From assembly GCA_027579435.1 (NCBI GenBank), contig JANBPK010001062.1, positions 1 through 64,000 on the forward strand: a stretch of DNA of 64,000 nt, given 5' to 3'. Shown piece after piece: positions 22,094-32,154 of this stretch (position 1 is the stretch's first letter; each line of letters begins with the position of its first letter). A program made the translations under genes and the position numbers. The notes beneath the pieces are model-generated. The model searched no databases. It saw only the letters and a list, made by a program, of their open reading frames with translations, and was not told where the DNA came from. The stretch comes from Candolleomyces eurysporus. Its lineage: Eukaryota; Basidiomycota; Agaricomycetes; Agaricales; Psathyrellaceae.

Positions 22094-24561
22094 ATGCCGC
22101 CAAAGCACGAGAGACGTCGTTCGTTCAGGCGTCGGTTTTTTAGCTCTTTTTCTTCGGTCTTCAAGAGGCGCGATGGACAAGAATCAAATGCTGAAGTTGA
22201 TGGGCTGCACGGTTTGCCAGCGCGGACTGGCTCTTTCACAAGTTCCAGAGAATTTTCAAGTGGACCACTACCAGGTTCGTCAATCCTTCTCGCTCCTTCT
22301 CCAAAGGCTAATTGTAGCTATGCTTTATGTAGATGGAATGGCACAAAGCACCCACAACAATGCAACGCACCCCAGTACCAACGTCATTCCGACGACTTGG
22401 CAATCCAGCATTTCTCCTCAAGAATTGGAAGGGGACGACGACCCTGAAGGATCATCATCCTGGATGTCAAAGACGGTCTCCTTTTTCTCAAATGCACGAC
22501 GTGTTCGGGCGAGGGATATAAATTATGTGGACGCACCCAGTGCCAGTCATGTCACTGTGAATGCTGGCCTCGACCTGAATGAATGGCAATCAATGGAAGG
22601 TGTGCACTCCAAAGCAGTTGATTTCCTTTATTGTCAAGGACACTAAGTGTCCTACCTTCACCAACAGCCTGGAAGCTGTTGTCAGAAAATAGTGCGCCAA
22701 ACGCACTCCACAACGCCGATTCTAGGTCCAGTCCTCCTGGATGTGATGACGGTACCCGTGTTGGGATCATCAGCGACATTATGACTTGGATGAGGACTCG
22801 CGATCCTCCCCGGTTGCTCTGCATGACGGCTGCCGCAGGCGCGGGCAAATCAGCGCTGCAAAAAACGATTGCTGAGCTTTGCGCAAAGTCGGATATCCTT
22901 GCGTTAGCGTTCTTTTTCTCTGCCACAGACTCATCTCGAAATACACTCTCAGCCATCGTCCCGACTATGGCGTTTCAACTAGGACTTCACAATCCGGCGC
23001 TCAAGCGGTATATCGCGTCCGCTGTCGCTGAAGACCGACTCATCTTCTCGAAATCGTTGAAAACCCAAATGGATACCCTTCTCGTCACCCCTTTTAGGCG
23101 CCTGCGAAGCAACAAGCGCTTCAACCCAAATGCTTTCCCGTACGCTGTTCTCATTGATGGCCTCAGCGAGTGCAACGGTGAAGATCGTCAAGTAGAACTG
23201 CTAATCGCTATCAAGAGTCACCTACTCGCCAGCGATCTCCCATTTCGAATCTTCATTGCCAGTAGGCCGGAACCCGTCATTCGCACTGCTCTCGAACCGG
23301 GGGGCTTTCTTGACGGGGTAGCCTACCATGTGCAACTCAACGATCATTATGACGCCACGAACGACATCCGCCTGTATCTCCGGACCCGGCTCAGCGACAT
23401 TGGCCTCCGAAGTGGCGATCCCAGAGCCAGACCTCCCAAGTGGCCCAGAGAGAAAGATATTGAGGTTCTTGTCAAGGCTGCTTCCGGGCAGTTTATCTAT
23501 GCAGCGACGGTGTTCAAGTACGTATCCGACCAGCGCAAGCCGGTGGATAGTTTACACCTGATTATCACCTGGACACCAGACCTAGATAACCCAGCCAGTC
23601 CATTCGAAAAACTCGACCTCTTTTATACCAGAATATTGTCAAGCGCAAAGGAGACGTACGAAAAACTCCACACCAATCGGGGACGCGACTTCCTCCTACT
23701 CTTGAAGGCTTACCTCCTCAAAGATGCTTTTCAGGATGGATGGGACCAATCATTCAGCTGTACCGCAAATTTTAACAAGATTCTCAACCTGGAAGAGATG
23801 GCCCATGAAGCACTAATCGAGGACCTACGCTCCCTCGTGACGATTGAAGCAGCATCCGGCGACCCGCGTCTTCGGATGTACCACGAATCTTTTTCGGATT
23901 TCCTGAACACCCCGATTCGTTCAAAAGATCTCTTCGTGCCACACTCGCGCATCTACGCTCACATTGCAAAATGCTGCTTCCGGAATATCAGTCGATGCCC
24001 ACTGGAATCCAGTATGCTACTTTCTACCAGTCCTTGACTCTCCTCTGATTTTTTTTCTAGTTATAGAATACTGCAGCAACCCGGAGCACGAGATCCCTCA
24101 AGTAGGGAGCACAGAAGAATTCTCTCTCACGGCAACACCGACTCCTGCCCTATGTGAAGTGTCGTGTCTGGGGCTTATTACGTGTCTCAACTCGCCCACT
24201 AGCATCGATATCGATAATGAAATTATCGGATTTACCCGTGGTCATGGATGGGAAAAGGTCGATACGTTGATATCTTCGAGTTCGAAGGAGCGTCCCAGTA
24301 CCGAGTCTAAGAAGCAGTTACTCCTCGAATGGGTGCGCACTTTCGCAACCCTCATTGCGCGTTTTCAAGTCGGTCGTGTTTCCTCTCCCTCATCTTCATG
24401 ATGAAGTGAACTGATCTTTTCTCTTCTTGCTCATATAGGGAGCGGAACCTGAACCGGCGGCGATCTTGGAGCGGTACCGCGAAAAGTGGAAGCGAGGCCT
24501 CCAACAATTGGAGAGATTTGAAAGGGAAATCCACCGCAGCAGTTCGTTGGGCTCGATGTAG
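22094..24561 (+). CDS. NACHT NTPase, array copy 3 (Walker motifs altered)
   Basis: Starts at 22094 with MPPKHERRRSFRRRFFSS, a strongly basic and aromatic N-terminus. Introns near 22275 and 22601 join the linker to AWKLLSENSAPNALHN. The core is otherwise well conserved, but the Walker A loop reads AAAGAGKS, so the first glycine of G-x4-GKS is replaced by alanine. Walker B reads VLIDGLSEC, so the second aspartate is replaced by serine. The sensor ASRPE is intact, as is YHESFSDFL. The exon after the 24014 intron has FTRGHGWEKVDTL, and the last exon (near 24439-24561) ends ...HRSSSLGSM. No stops or frameshifts occur, so the changes are in a maintained gene. This copy may bind nucleotide poorly or hydrolyse it slowly. 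No N lies within it. Confidence 0.85.
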
Positions 24562-24589
24562 AATTCAAGCTCAATATTGTGATTTTCTG

Positions 24590-24795
24590 ATGTGGTTTCC
24601 ACTTGTTTTGAATTGGCACTGTCAATATTTATTCTGTCAAATTTTCAGGAGAGAAAACCTGAGGTGACCCCATTCATGACCGAAATTCTTGAGAAGTGGA
24701 AGCGTCTTGACCACGGAGGGCCTATCTCGATCCTCGACACTGGCGCACTTGCTCTCGCTAGGGACCAGATAATCACTGTTTGGGTGAGCTCATGA
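24590..24795 (+). pseudogene. Orphan last intron and exon of a NACHT gene
   Basis: Directly after copy 3 lies a second terminal segment. Bases from about 24590 resemble the last intron of copy 4 (gtggtttccacttgtttt versus gtggtttctacttgtttc), ending in an acceptor at 24648. The exon from 24649 reads ERKPEVTPFMTEILEKWKR, close to copy 4 ERKPELTPFLTENLEKWKR, then diverges and stops at 24795. No matching upstream exons are present. It is most simply the remnant of another copy lost by unequal exchange. Alternatively it could serve as an alternative last exon of copy 3, since the splice phase (phase 0) fits. Confidence 0.75.
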
Positions 24796-25442
24796 ATCCG
24801 GTTTCTGGACTGTGATTTAGACGAAGCCGAAATGAGCGCTTTAGGAGGCATTCTTCCGAAACCCATCTGCTTCACATCGTTCCTTGGATTCGCACCTGTG
24901 GTGAATGGGCCGATGCTTTGCACAGCAGTTCTCTGAGGCATTTTAAATTGTGGGGGCTTCATGGCATCCTGCGAAGCGCTTCGGGTGTTTGTCTCTAAAC
25001 GTGGACAATGGCGATAAAGGATGCACACAGGGACGACATACTGAATTGAGCGGCGGAGCTTAAAGCTCACCATCACTGCAAACTTGAATGCTTGGCGGCA
25101 AAGGCTCAAGGGTACTTAACATACACAACAATGTCCCCAAGTCAAAATGCCTCGGAATTCGTGCTCGGGCAATAGGAGGCGCTAGGTTAAACGAAACTGC
25201 TTGCAGAGCTTGGGCTAACTAGAGATTGCGACACACTTCACCTTCGGACGGTCTAGATTGTATTTGAGTGTTGGGCGCTAATCAGCCCTGACACGATGGC
25301 TGTCCAGGCTATGCCCATCGACATCTTCCTTTCAGGTCCATACACGTTCACACACACACTTGTCAACTGCAGGTGTAGCAATCTGATACCCTTCCCCACT
25401 GTCACCCCCTCGGTTCTATTGCCCTCGCAGTCCCCTTTCTCG
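24796..25442. other. Spacer between NACHT copies 3 and 4
   Basis: This stretch holds no supported gene. A minus-strand frame at 24645-25109 has no domain content. It must contain the promoter of copy 4; no TATA box is obvious. Confidence 0.4.
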
Positions 25443-27855
25443 ATGCCGCCTAAAGACAAGAAGCCTGGGCTGCTAGCCCGCGTTTACCGCTCGTTCTCTG
25501 CGCGCTCTAGGCGGGTCAGCAGACATGCAACAGCTCACAATGAGGAAGAGTCGTCTAGAAATGCCAATGAAAACTTGCAGCTATCACCGATATCTCACCA
25601 ACCCTCGACGCCGTCTCCCCATTCGCTCCCCGAGAACAGCGGCGACCAGACGGTTCAAGACCCCTTCTNCCCCCCCAGTTGTTCTTGGTGAACAAGAGAC
25701 CCGACATGTACAGATTTTAGATGCTGGGGCATCAGTTACGAATCCAGGCGCTCAAGACCTTCGCATTTGGCGACCGCCCGCTACTCGAAGCCCCAGATCC
25801 CCAGCACCCTCGATCTTATCAGGCGCCAGCGACTTTCAAATGGGGGCTTTGCAGTACATCGATGCACCACATGCTCGTCGTATAACGCTCCAAAGTCCGG
25901 GCAATGAGCTCGTCAAGGTCGATGGTAAGATCTGATTAGATCCCCCAACCAGAAACATCACTAAGGGTTCGTTTAACACCATCTCGATGATTGCAGGCTG
26001 GGGATTACTGCTGAGGAACGCTGCTCCTAATGCAATGCACGATTCCGATGCGCGATGCAANCCCCCCAAAATGCGATGAAGACACCCGCGTCGACGTTAT
26101 CCGCGGGGTCACGGAATGGATCACAGATCGCAAATCTCCCTTACGCCTACTCTGCATGACAGGGGCTGCAGGCGCTGGAAAATCAGCCTTGCAGCAGACG
26201 ATCGCTGAAATATGTGGAAGGAACAAGACCCTTGGCTCTTCATTCTTCTTCTCAGCTAACGATTCCTCCCGCAACACCTTAAAGGCGGTTGTACCCACCA
26301 TTGCATACCAATTGGGAAGCGCAAATATCATGCTCAAGAAATGGATTACGATCGCAGTGGAGAATGACCGTTTGATTTTCTCCAAATCCTTGAAGACCCA
26401 GGTATTCGCTCTCATTGTGCAACCCTTCAGGCGCCTTAAGGCGGACTTGGGGTTGGGAATCAATAGCCTGCCGTATGCCATCTTGATTGACGGTCTCGAC
26501 GAGTGCATGAAGGAAGAGCGCCAAGCAGAGCTGTTAACCGTCATCAAACAATGCTTTCTCGAGAGCGACCTCCCCTTTCGCATCTTCATTGCCAGTCGGC
26601 CGGAGTGGGCAATTCGGACCGCGCTGGAGCCTGGGGGTGACCTTCACGGGAAGGCCTATCACATACAACTCAGCGATGATTACGATGCCTCAGAAGATAT
26701 TGCTCGATACCTTCGAAGGAGGTTTCAACCTATTGGTACCCGAATTGGAAATACCGGATGGTTCACTGAGGCCGACATTCAGGCCCTTGTGCGGGCAGCG
26801 TCTGGACAGTTCATTTATGCCGCGACAGTGGTCAAGTACATATTGGAACGTCGAAGCTCCCCTGTGGAGAGGCTGGACATAGTCCTCACATGGACACCGC
26901 ATGTACATCAAAGTGCACGACCTTTCGAAGCCCTTGACATACTTTACACCAACATTCTGTCGGCGGCGAAGGAAGCATACGAAGAAATCGATACTCACAA
27001 AGAACGCGACTTCCTCCTATTTCTTCGGGCTTACCAGCTCAACGCCAGCTCCGGCCTTTTTTGGGGAGCCCCCCGATTTCCCGTTCATCTTCTATCCGCA
27101 CTCCTTGGCCTGGAAAACCGGGGCGAACTTTTTCTGCTTTCAGATCTGCGCTCCCTCGTGACCTTCGACAACGAAGGTGACGGTAAAATGCGTCTACGAT
27201 TCTACCACAAATCATTCTCCGATTTCATGGACCAAGAAAGCCGTTCACAAGATTTGTTTTGCCCGGCATCTCGTGTGCGCGCTCACATCCCCGGGTGTCT
27301 TCTTCGGGCTATCGTTCGGTGCCCTTTGGAATATGATTCTTGTGAGTATTACGAGTAACGTGCAGAGACAAGACTGTTATCACTGATCTCGGTTTTAATT
27401 CTTAGTGCCGAAAACATGGAAGGAGCTCCCACTCCCCGCGGCTCGTAGAGATCAGTTGTTCATGGCAATCCGGTATTTGCCGTGGTTCTGTTCCAATCCC
27501 GTACCCGCCAGCGATGAACTGGTTGACTTCACCGAGAACGATGGATGGCAAAAAGTGGACAAGTTGCTGCCTCTAATGGACCGATGGGGGTCTGCGATTG
27601 GACAACAAGGTTGGACAAGCCGTTTAAGTGCCATTTTTGACCATTTAAAGGTGTGTGGTTTCTACTTGTTTCGAAGCGGCACTAGTAATATTTTGTTCGT
27701 CCATCTCTCAGGAGAGAAAACCTGAATTGACCCCGTTCCTGACCGAAAATCTTGAGAAGTGGAAGCGTCTTATTTGGGACCTTCCTCTTGAGGACTGGGA
27801 TGGCGGTGAAAAGAAAAGGGCTGGCCAGGAGAGTAACGGTGTTCCACAGCCCTAG
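25443..27855 (+). CDS. NACHT NTPase, array copy 4
   Basis: Begins at 25443 with MPPKDKKPGLLARVYRSFS. Two Ns break the frame. Deleting the N at 25669 joins QDPFSPPVVLGEQ, and deleting the N at 26061 joins DARCNPPKCDEDT, so the gene is intact. An intron ending near 25997 precedes GWGLLLRNAAPNAMHD. The core has Walker A GAAGAGKSALQQ, Walker B ILIDGLDEC, sensor FIASRPEWAIR, and the winged-helix-like YHKSFSDFMDQESRS. Introns at about 27340 and 27652 lead to the C-terminal domain (FTENDGWQKVDKLLP) and to a last exon ERKPELTPFLTENLEKWKR. All canonical nucleotide-binding residues are kept, as in copies 1 and 5. The N-terminal linker is the longest of the array. Presumed STAND switch with no repeat-type sensor. 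Confidence 0.85.
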
Positions 27856-28668
27856 CGTGCCCTTCATTGCTTACTTCACTGTACCTCCAATTTGGTCGAA
27901 GGAGAAACTAATCTCCTTCGCCTAAATCCTAGCTTTCTTCACATCGTACAGATCCAAGCGTAATTTAATACAACTCGGCATTGGCACAGGTAAAGTTCGG
28001 GCCGAATGGGGCGAGCAGGAAGATAGTGCGAAACGGTCTGCAGAACGAATCTTATACGATAGCGCCCTTTCGTTCCTGGGAGCACCACACTTAATCTCAT
28101 GAACAGTTTAATGAAAGGCACCTGGAATGCAACCTGTCAGTTAGGGCATAGCATAAATCAGGAGGTCAATGGCTTCGACACATACAACGCATCGGAGGCA
28201 AGATATCGCCTGTGTCTGTATGGGTATGATTGAGAGCGTCTCGTATCAGAGCATAATTAGAGTACGTATAAGCTGAGGCCTGGGACTTCGGGAGAAGTCC
28301 ATCTCGATGATCTCGAGGCATTCAGAGCACCTTCAGACTAAATCCCAGCGGATAAATAGGGTATATAATACAGGCCCTGTTGGGAAAGTGTATAAATCTG
28401 CGTAAACCCCAGTCACCCAGTCAGCCGATGAAAAGACACAGGAATGACAGAACGCACCGTACATAATACATAAGTACACGTTCACAGTGGTAACTAAAAA
28501 TTGAAGAGATATAATATGTCCACGAGCGAAGGAAAAGTGGAGAGGCAATGCCTCGAAATTACAATGTCTTTAACAGTAGCGTCAAAAAAAGAGTGGAATA
28601 TAATAAATGGATTCAAAATCAAGGTGACATGGGTATAGATCGTTACGAGAGAATCTAAGAAAGCTTGG
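27856..28668. other. Convergent intergenic region, AT-rich
   Basis: Lies between the 3' ends of NACHT copy 4 (+) and the syntaxin gene (-). The part near the syntaxin gene (28490-28660) is AT-rich, as expected for a 3' UTR. No gene is supported. Confidence 0.45.
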
Positions 28669-29747
28669 TTAGTCATAAATCGTCCCAGATGTTGAGTATA
28701 AACTCACAGCGAGCAAGACAATGGCGGCAACAAAGACCAGAAGCAGAAGCAGACATGCAGCCCTTCTCCCGGCTCTCCGCTGGTATTCAGCCGCAGTGCT
28801 GAGCTCTTCGGCCGCAGATCCAGTGTCAACGGCTACAGACGAGATGTTCATCTCAATGTTATCTGTATGGGAAGGTCAGGACAACCGAGACATAAGTTGC
28901 GGTTATTCAGCGTACCGAGCATAGTGCCTTGCTGGTTAACCAGAGTACCGAGGTCGTGGAAGATTTCCGAAAGCTCGTGGATACCGGTTTCGATCTCCCG
29001 AATTTCTTCCTCGCGCTCTTGGATCAGCGATTCCTGATAGGCAAGTTCATGGGGTGATAATTGGCTTTGCAGAATCTGAGCCTGGCGTTGTTCTTGAGGA
29101 GTGGGTGCAGGCTCGTCATGCCTGTATGGTAGCGGGGTTAGCTCTTCGGGTGTGCTTGGACGGTCAAACGAACGTACGCGGTATGGCGTTCATCTTCTAC
29201 GGCCAGTTTCACCCCCTGGACGACAGTACGCTGGCGTTCAGCGCTCACTTGTTGCGCTCTTTGGAAAGCGACCAAGGACATTTGAAGATCATGAGAGGTC
29301 TTCTGAAGGACTGCCTTTTGGTTGGGCTAAATCCGACCGGAGATTAGCTTATGCCAGTGGTTAGCTCTCAGAGCCATACCAGTTTACTTTGAAGTGCTGA
29401 TAGCTTCTTCAAGTCTTCAGAGCTTCGCTTCGCCATCGCTCTTGTCGTCTCCGTCAGGTCGTGCCTGTACATTGGGGCATGACCCGGACACAACCGTGAG
29501 TCCCATGCTTCCGAAAGACAGCTTCCAGCGATACGTACAAAGTCTTCCGCAGGTTTGCATTGTCTTTCGCGGTCCCTAGCTGGTCGACATACTTGAGTAT
29601 TCCCTGGACGTTGGCGTTCATCTTGAACACCTGCAGCGACAGTGATGATTGAAGCTTCTGGAACTCTGCATCTTCGCCAGATTGGGAGAATGTCGATGCT
29701 GAGCGAGCTGGGTGGCCGTGGCCAGATTCAATATCTTGAAAGCTCAT
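28669..29747 (-). CDS. Syntaxin-type Qa-SNARE (Pep12/syntaxin-7 like)
   Basis: The start at 29747 gives MSFQDIESGHG, followed by an N-terminal helical part (FQKLQSSLSLQVFKMNANVQ, VDQLGTAKDNANLRKTL). Several short exons encode the rest of the Habc-like region. The SNARE motif runs LIQEREEEIREIETGIHEL, then EIFHDLGTLVNQQGTML, with a glutamine at the expected zero layer. After an intron (donor gtacgc near 28918) it continues DNIEMNISSVAVDTGSAAEE. The C-terminal anchor follows (RRAACLLLLLVFVAAIVLLA) with a short lumenal tail ending at 28669. Qa-SNAREs drive fusion of endosomal and vacuolar membranes. The pattern, including N-terminal position and tail anchor, fits the Pep12/Vam3 branch, but the exact branch is not proven. 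Middle exon joins (29080-29450) were not all resolved. Confidence 0.82.
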
Positions 29748-30291
29748 GGTAAAACGAGTGGTAAAAGGATTAGACGAAAGGGTAGGGAGAGAGGAGCATT
29801 GGCCGTCCGCATCGCGCAGCTTGCTCAACCATCGTCATTCGGGTTCAGCGCCTCGAATATGGGAATATATTCTCACACTTGACTCGGCTAGACAATGCCG
29901 GTGCTTGAATCCAAACGCATGGACAAACAAGACTGTTGTTGCGTGCCTAACTTGTTCTTTCCAACTCCCCACCAGCCTTTCCAAAAATCTATAAATGCTT
30001 TATCTGCTCTGCTCCACGATTCCCCGAAGCCGTGAAACCCTTTCTCTCAGACACTCTCACAGTCTGAAATCTCAGAGGTCCAATGAGTCGGTATTTCGAA
30101 AACCATACACACGGCTCTTCTGCCGAAAGCTGGCTCACCTAAGCTTGCGTTCTTCAAAGGTCTGCTGATTCCTACTACAATTCGGAAACCTTCCGATTCT
30201 TTATGTTCGAATGATCACGCAATCTGCCTAAAGCACTGAATAAAACGAGCAGTGTGAGAGATGAGTTGCCAAAGGCCTCCAAAGCTTCTCT
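29748..30291. promoter_or_regulatory. Divergent promoter region (syntaxin / aldo-keto reductase)
   Basis: These 544 bases separate the start codons of two genes transcribed away from each other. The stretch 29860-30010 is T-rich near the syntaxin side. No TATA box or repeated motif stands out. Confidence 0.4.
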
Positions 30292-31751
30292 ATGGCTCTC
30301 TGGCAACCCGCCCCTCCACCCAAGTCAGCCCTCGGTCGCTACCGACAGCTGTCTCCAAATGCCGGGGTTCACCTCTCGCCCTTGCAGCTTGGTGCTATGA
30401 GCATCGGTGACAAGTGGTCGGAATTCGGCATGGGAAGCATGGATAAGGAATCCAGCTTCAAGTTGCTGGACGCCTATTTTGACAACGGTGGAAACTTTAT
30501 CGACACCGCCAATGTATAGTATGTGATTCCCGGTTCGCCTGTCGACTATGTATTAACCTTTTCTCATAGCCAGGATGAGAGCTCTGAAGAGTTTATCGGC
30601 GAATGGGCAGAGCAACGGGGCATCCGTGACCAATTGTTCATCGCAACGAAGGTAGGTGGGAGTTGCATCCGCACTGACTCCTGTCTGACGTGGCCGTAGT
30701 ATTCCGGAAACTTCAAGCGTGCAGATACTTCAGTTGGACAAAAGGTCCTTTATGTCGGGAATAGTGTCAAATCTTTGCAGATATCCGTCAATGCCTCTTT
30801 GAAGAAGCTTAAGACCACTTACCTAGACCTCCTTTACATCCATTGGTGGGATTACGAAACGAGCATCGAAGAAGTGATGCGTGGCTTGCACAATCTTGTA
30901 CAGCAAGGCAAAGTCTTGTATCTGGTATGTTGTATCTCAATCGGTGTCCTACCCTGATGGCTCACGAAATGTAAGGGTGTCTCGGATACTCCGGCATGGG
31001 TTGTTTCCAGGGCCAATCAATACGCTCGCGACCATGCACTTACACCATTCATTATCTACCAAGGAGCCTGGAACGTATTGGAGCGCTCTTTTGAGCGAGA
31101 TATTATTCCGATGGCCCGGGCCGAAGGTAATTTCCGAACCAAAGAGCGAGATCAACTGACTGATCAGAAAGCGTGTAGGAATGGCACTGGCCCCCTGGAA
31201 TGTGCTCGCTGCCGGCAAGATTCGTACTGATGCCGAAGAGGAAAAGCGTCGTCAGACCGGTGAAAACGGTCGTACCCTCTCCAGCCCTAACTGGGAGAGA
31301 AACGAGAAAGAGAAGGCAGTGTCCCAGGCTTTGGAAAAGGTGGCTCAAGAGATTGGCGCCAGGTCGATCACCGCGGGTTTGTAGCGTAATTTCCTTGATC
31401 GATTTAGCACAACTAACTAACTCCCTTTAGTCGCTATCGCCTACCTTCTCCACAAGACCCCTTTTGTATTCCCCATCGTCGGTGGGCGAAAGGTCGAGCA
31501 TCTGCTCCAGAATATCGAAGCTCTGGAGATCACTTTGTCGGATGAGCAGATTCAGTTCTTGGAAAGCATCGTGCCATTCGACGTTGGTTTCCCTGGTACA
31601 ATGATCGTCAGTTTTTCTTGTCCTTTTGTCCTTTTCCCCCTTCTGAAGGCCGCTTTAGGGCACTGGTTCAACGATCAACAGAATGCTTGGGGCTGCCGCA
31701 ATTATCGACAAGCAACCTTCCCTTCCCGCGATTCGTCCGAATACAAAGTGA
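30292..31751 (+). CDS. Aldo-keto reductase, aryl-alcohol dehydrogenase type
   Basis: Reduces aromatic aldehydes with NADPH in the typical fungal family (AAD, AKR9-like), a cytosolic activity often linked to lignin-derived aromatics. Five introns were read. The N-terminus reads [20 protein letters not shown]. The catalytic tetrad is visible: Asp in FIDTANV, Tyr directly after the first splice ([14 protein letters not shown]), Lys in FIATKYS, and His in [10 protein letters not shown]. Later blocks [54 protein letters not shown] and [14 protein letters not shown] are family hallmarks. After the last intron (31608-31660) the frame [20 protein letters not shown], ending in PAIRPNTK at 31751, is the correct one and resembles the usual AAD tail. 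A read-through frame without that splice would end at 31765. The gene appears intact. Confidence 0.92.
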
Positions 31752-32154
31752 TCGAACCTTTCTAAGTAACGCTCGTGCCTTCGTGTATTGTCTTTATGCT
31801 AATGAATGTTTATATCACCATGAGCCGATTCACTTCTCGAGGTGATTGTTCCGTCCTGGCGTTTCATCCGACGTCTTGCTCACGAATATCCTTCCTCGTG
31901 AAGCATCTGTGTTTCCTCATGGAGTTTACGAGGGCTTAATGCATTTTGCTGTGCCAACACAGGAAAACATGAGGAAAACATGAGGCAGCTGTAGATGGGG
32001 TGCAACACGTGTTGTCAATATAAGCGCCCATTTGACCTTTTCAAGTGTCTTCACCTTGCACTCCCTTTCTTTCCCTTTCACCAACAACTTCACGCCCCTC
32101 ACATCATTATCAGCTTAAGTCAAGAACACGGTCAACGCCAGCATCTTCGCGACA
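31752..32154. promoter_or_regulatory. Upstream region of the Ser/Gly-rich protein gene
   Basis: Contains the aldo-keto reductase 3' UTR and then the promoter of the next gene. An 11-bp sequence (aggaaaacatg) is repeated back to back at about 31960-31982. An in-frame upstream ATG exists at 31995 but its translation is Cys/Phe/His-rich and unlike the rest, so I treat it as 5' UTR. Confidence 0.4.

Noticed and set aside
24645..25109. 154-residue minus-strand frame in the spacer between NACHT copies 3 and 4
   Set aside because: Its C-terminal part is antisense to the orphan exon and the rest has no recognisable feature.
26005..26589. Long minus-strand frames opposite each NACHT core (also 53321-53968)
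   Set aside because: They recur at the same place in several paralogues because the plus-strand core is conserved, not because they are genes.
31995..32154. Upstream in-frame start for the Ser/Gly-rich protein
   Set aside because: The added residues are Cys/Phe/His-rich and unlike a protein N-terminus; the ATG at 32155 opens a sensible helix.
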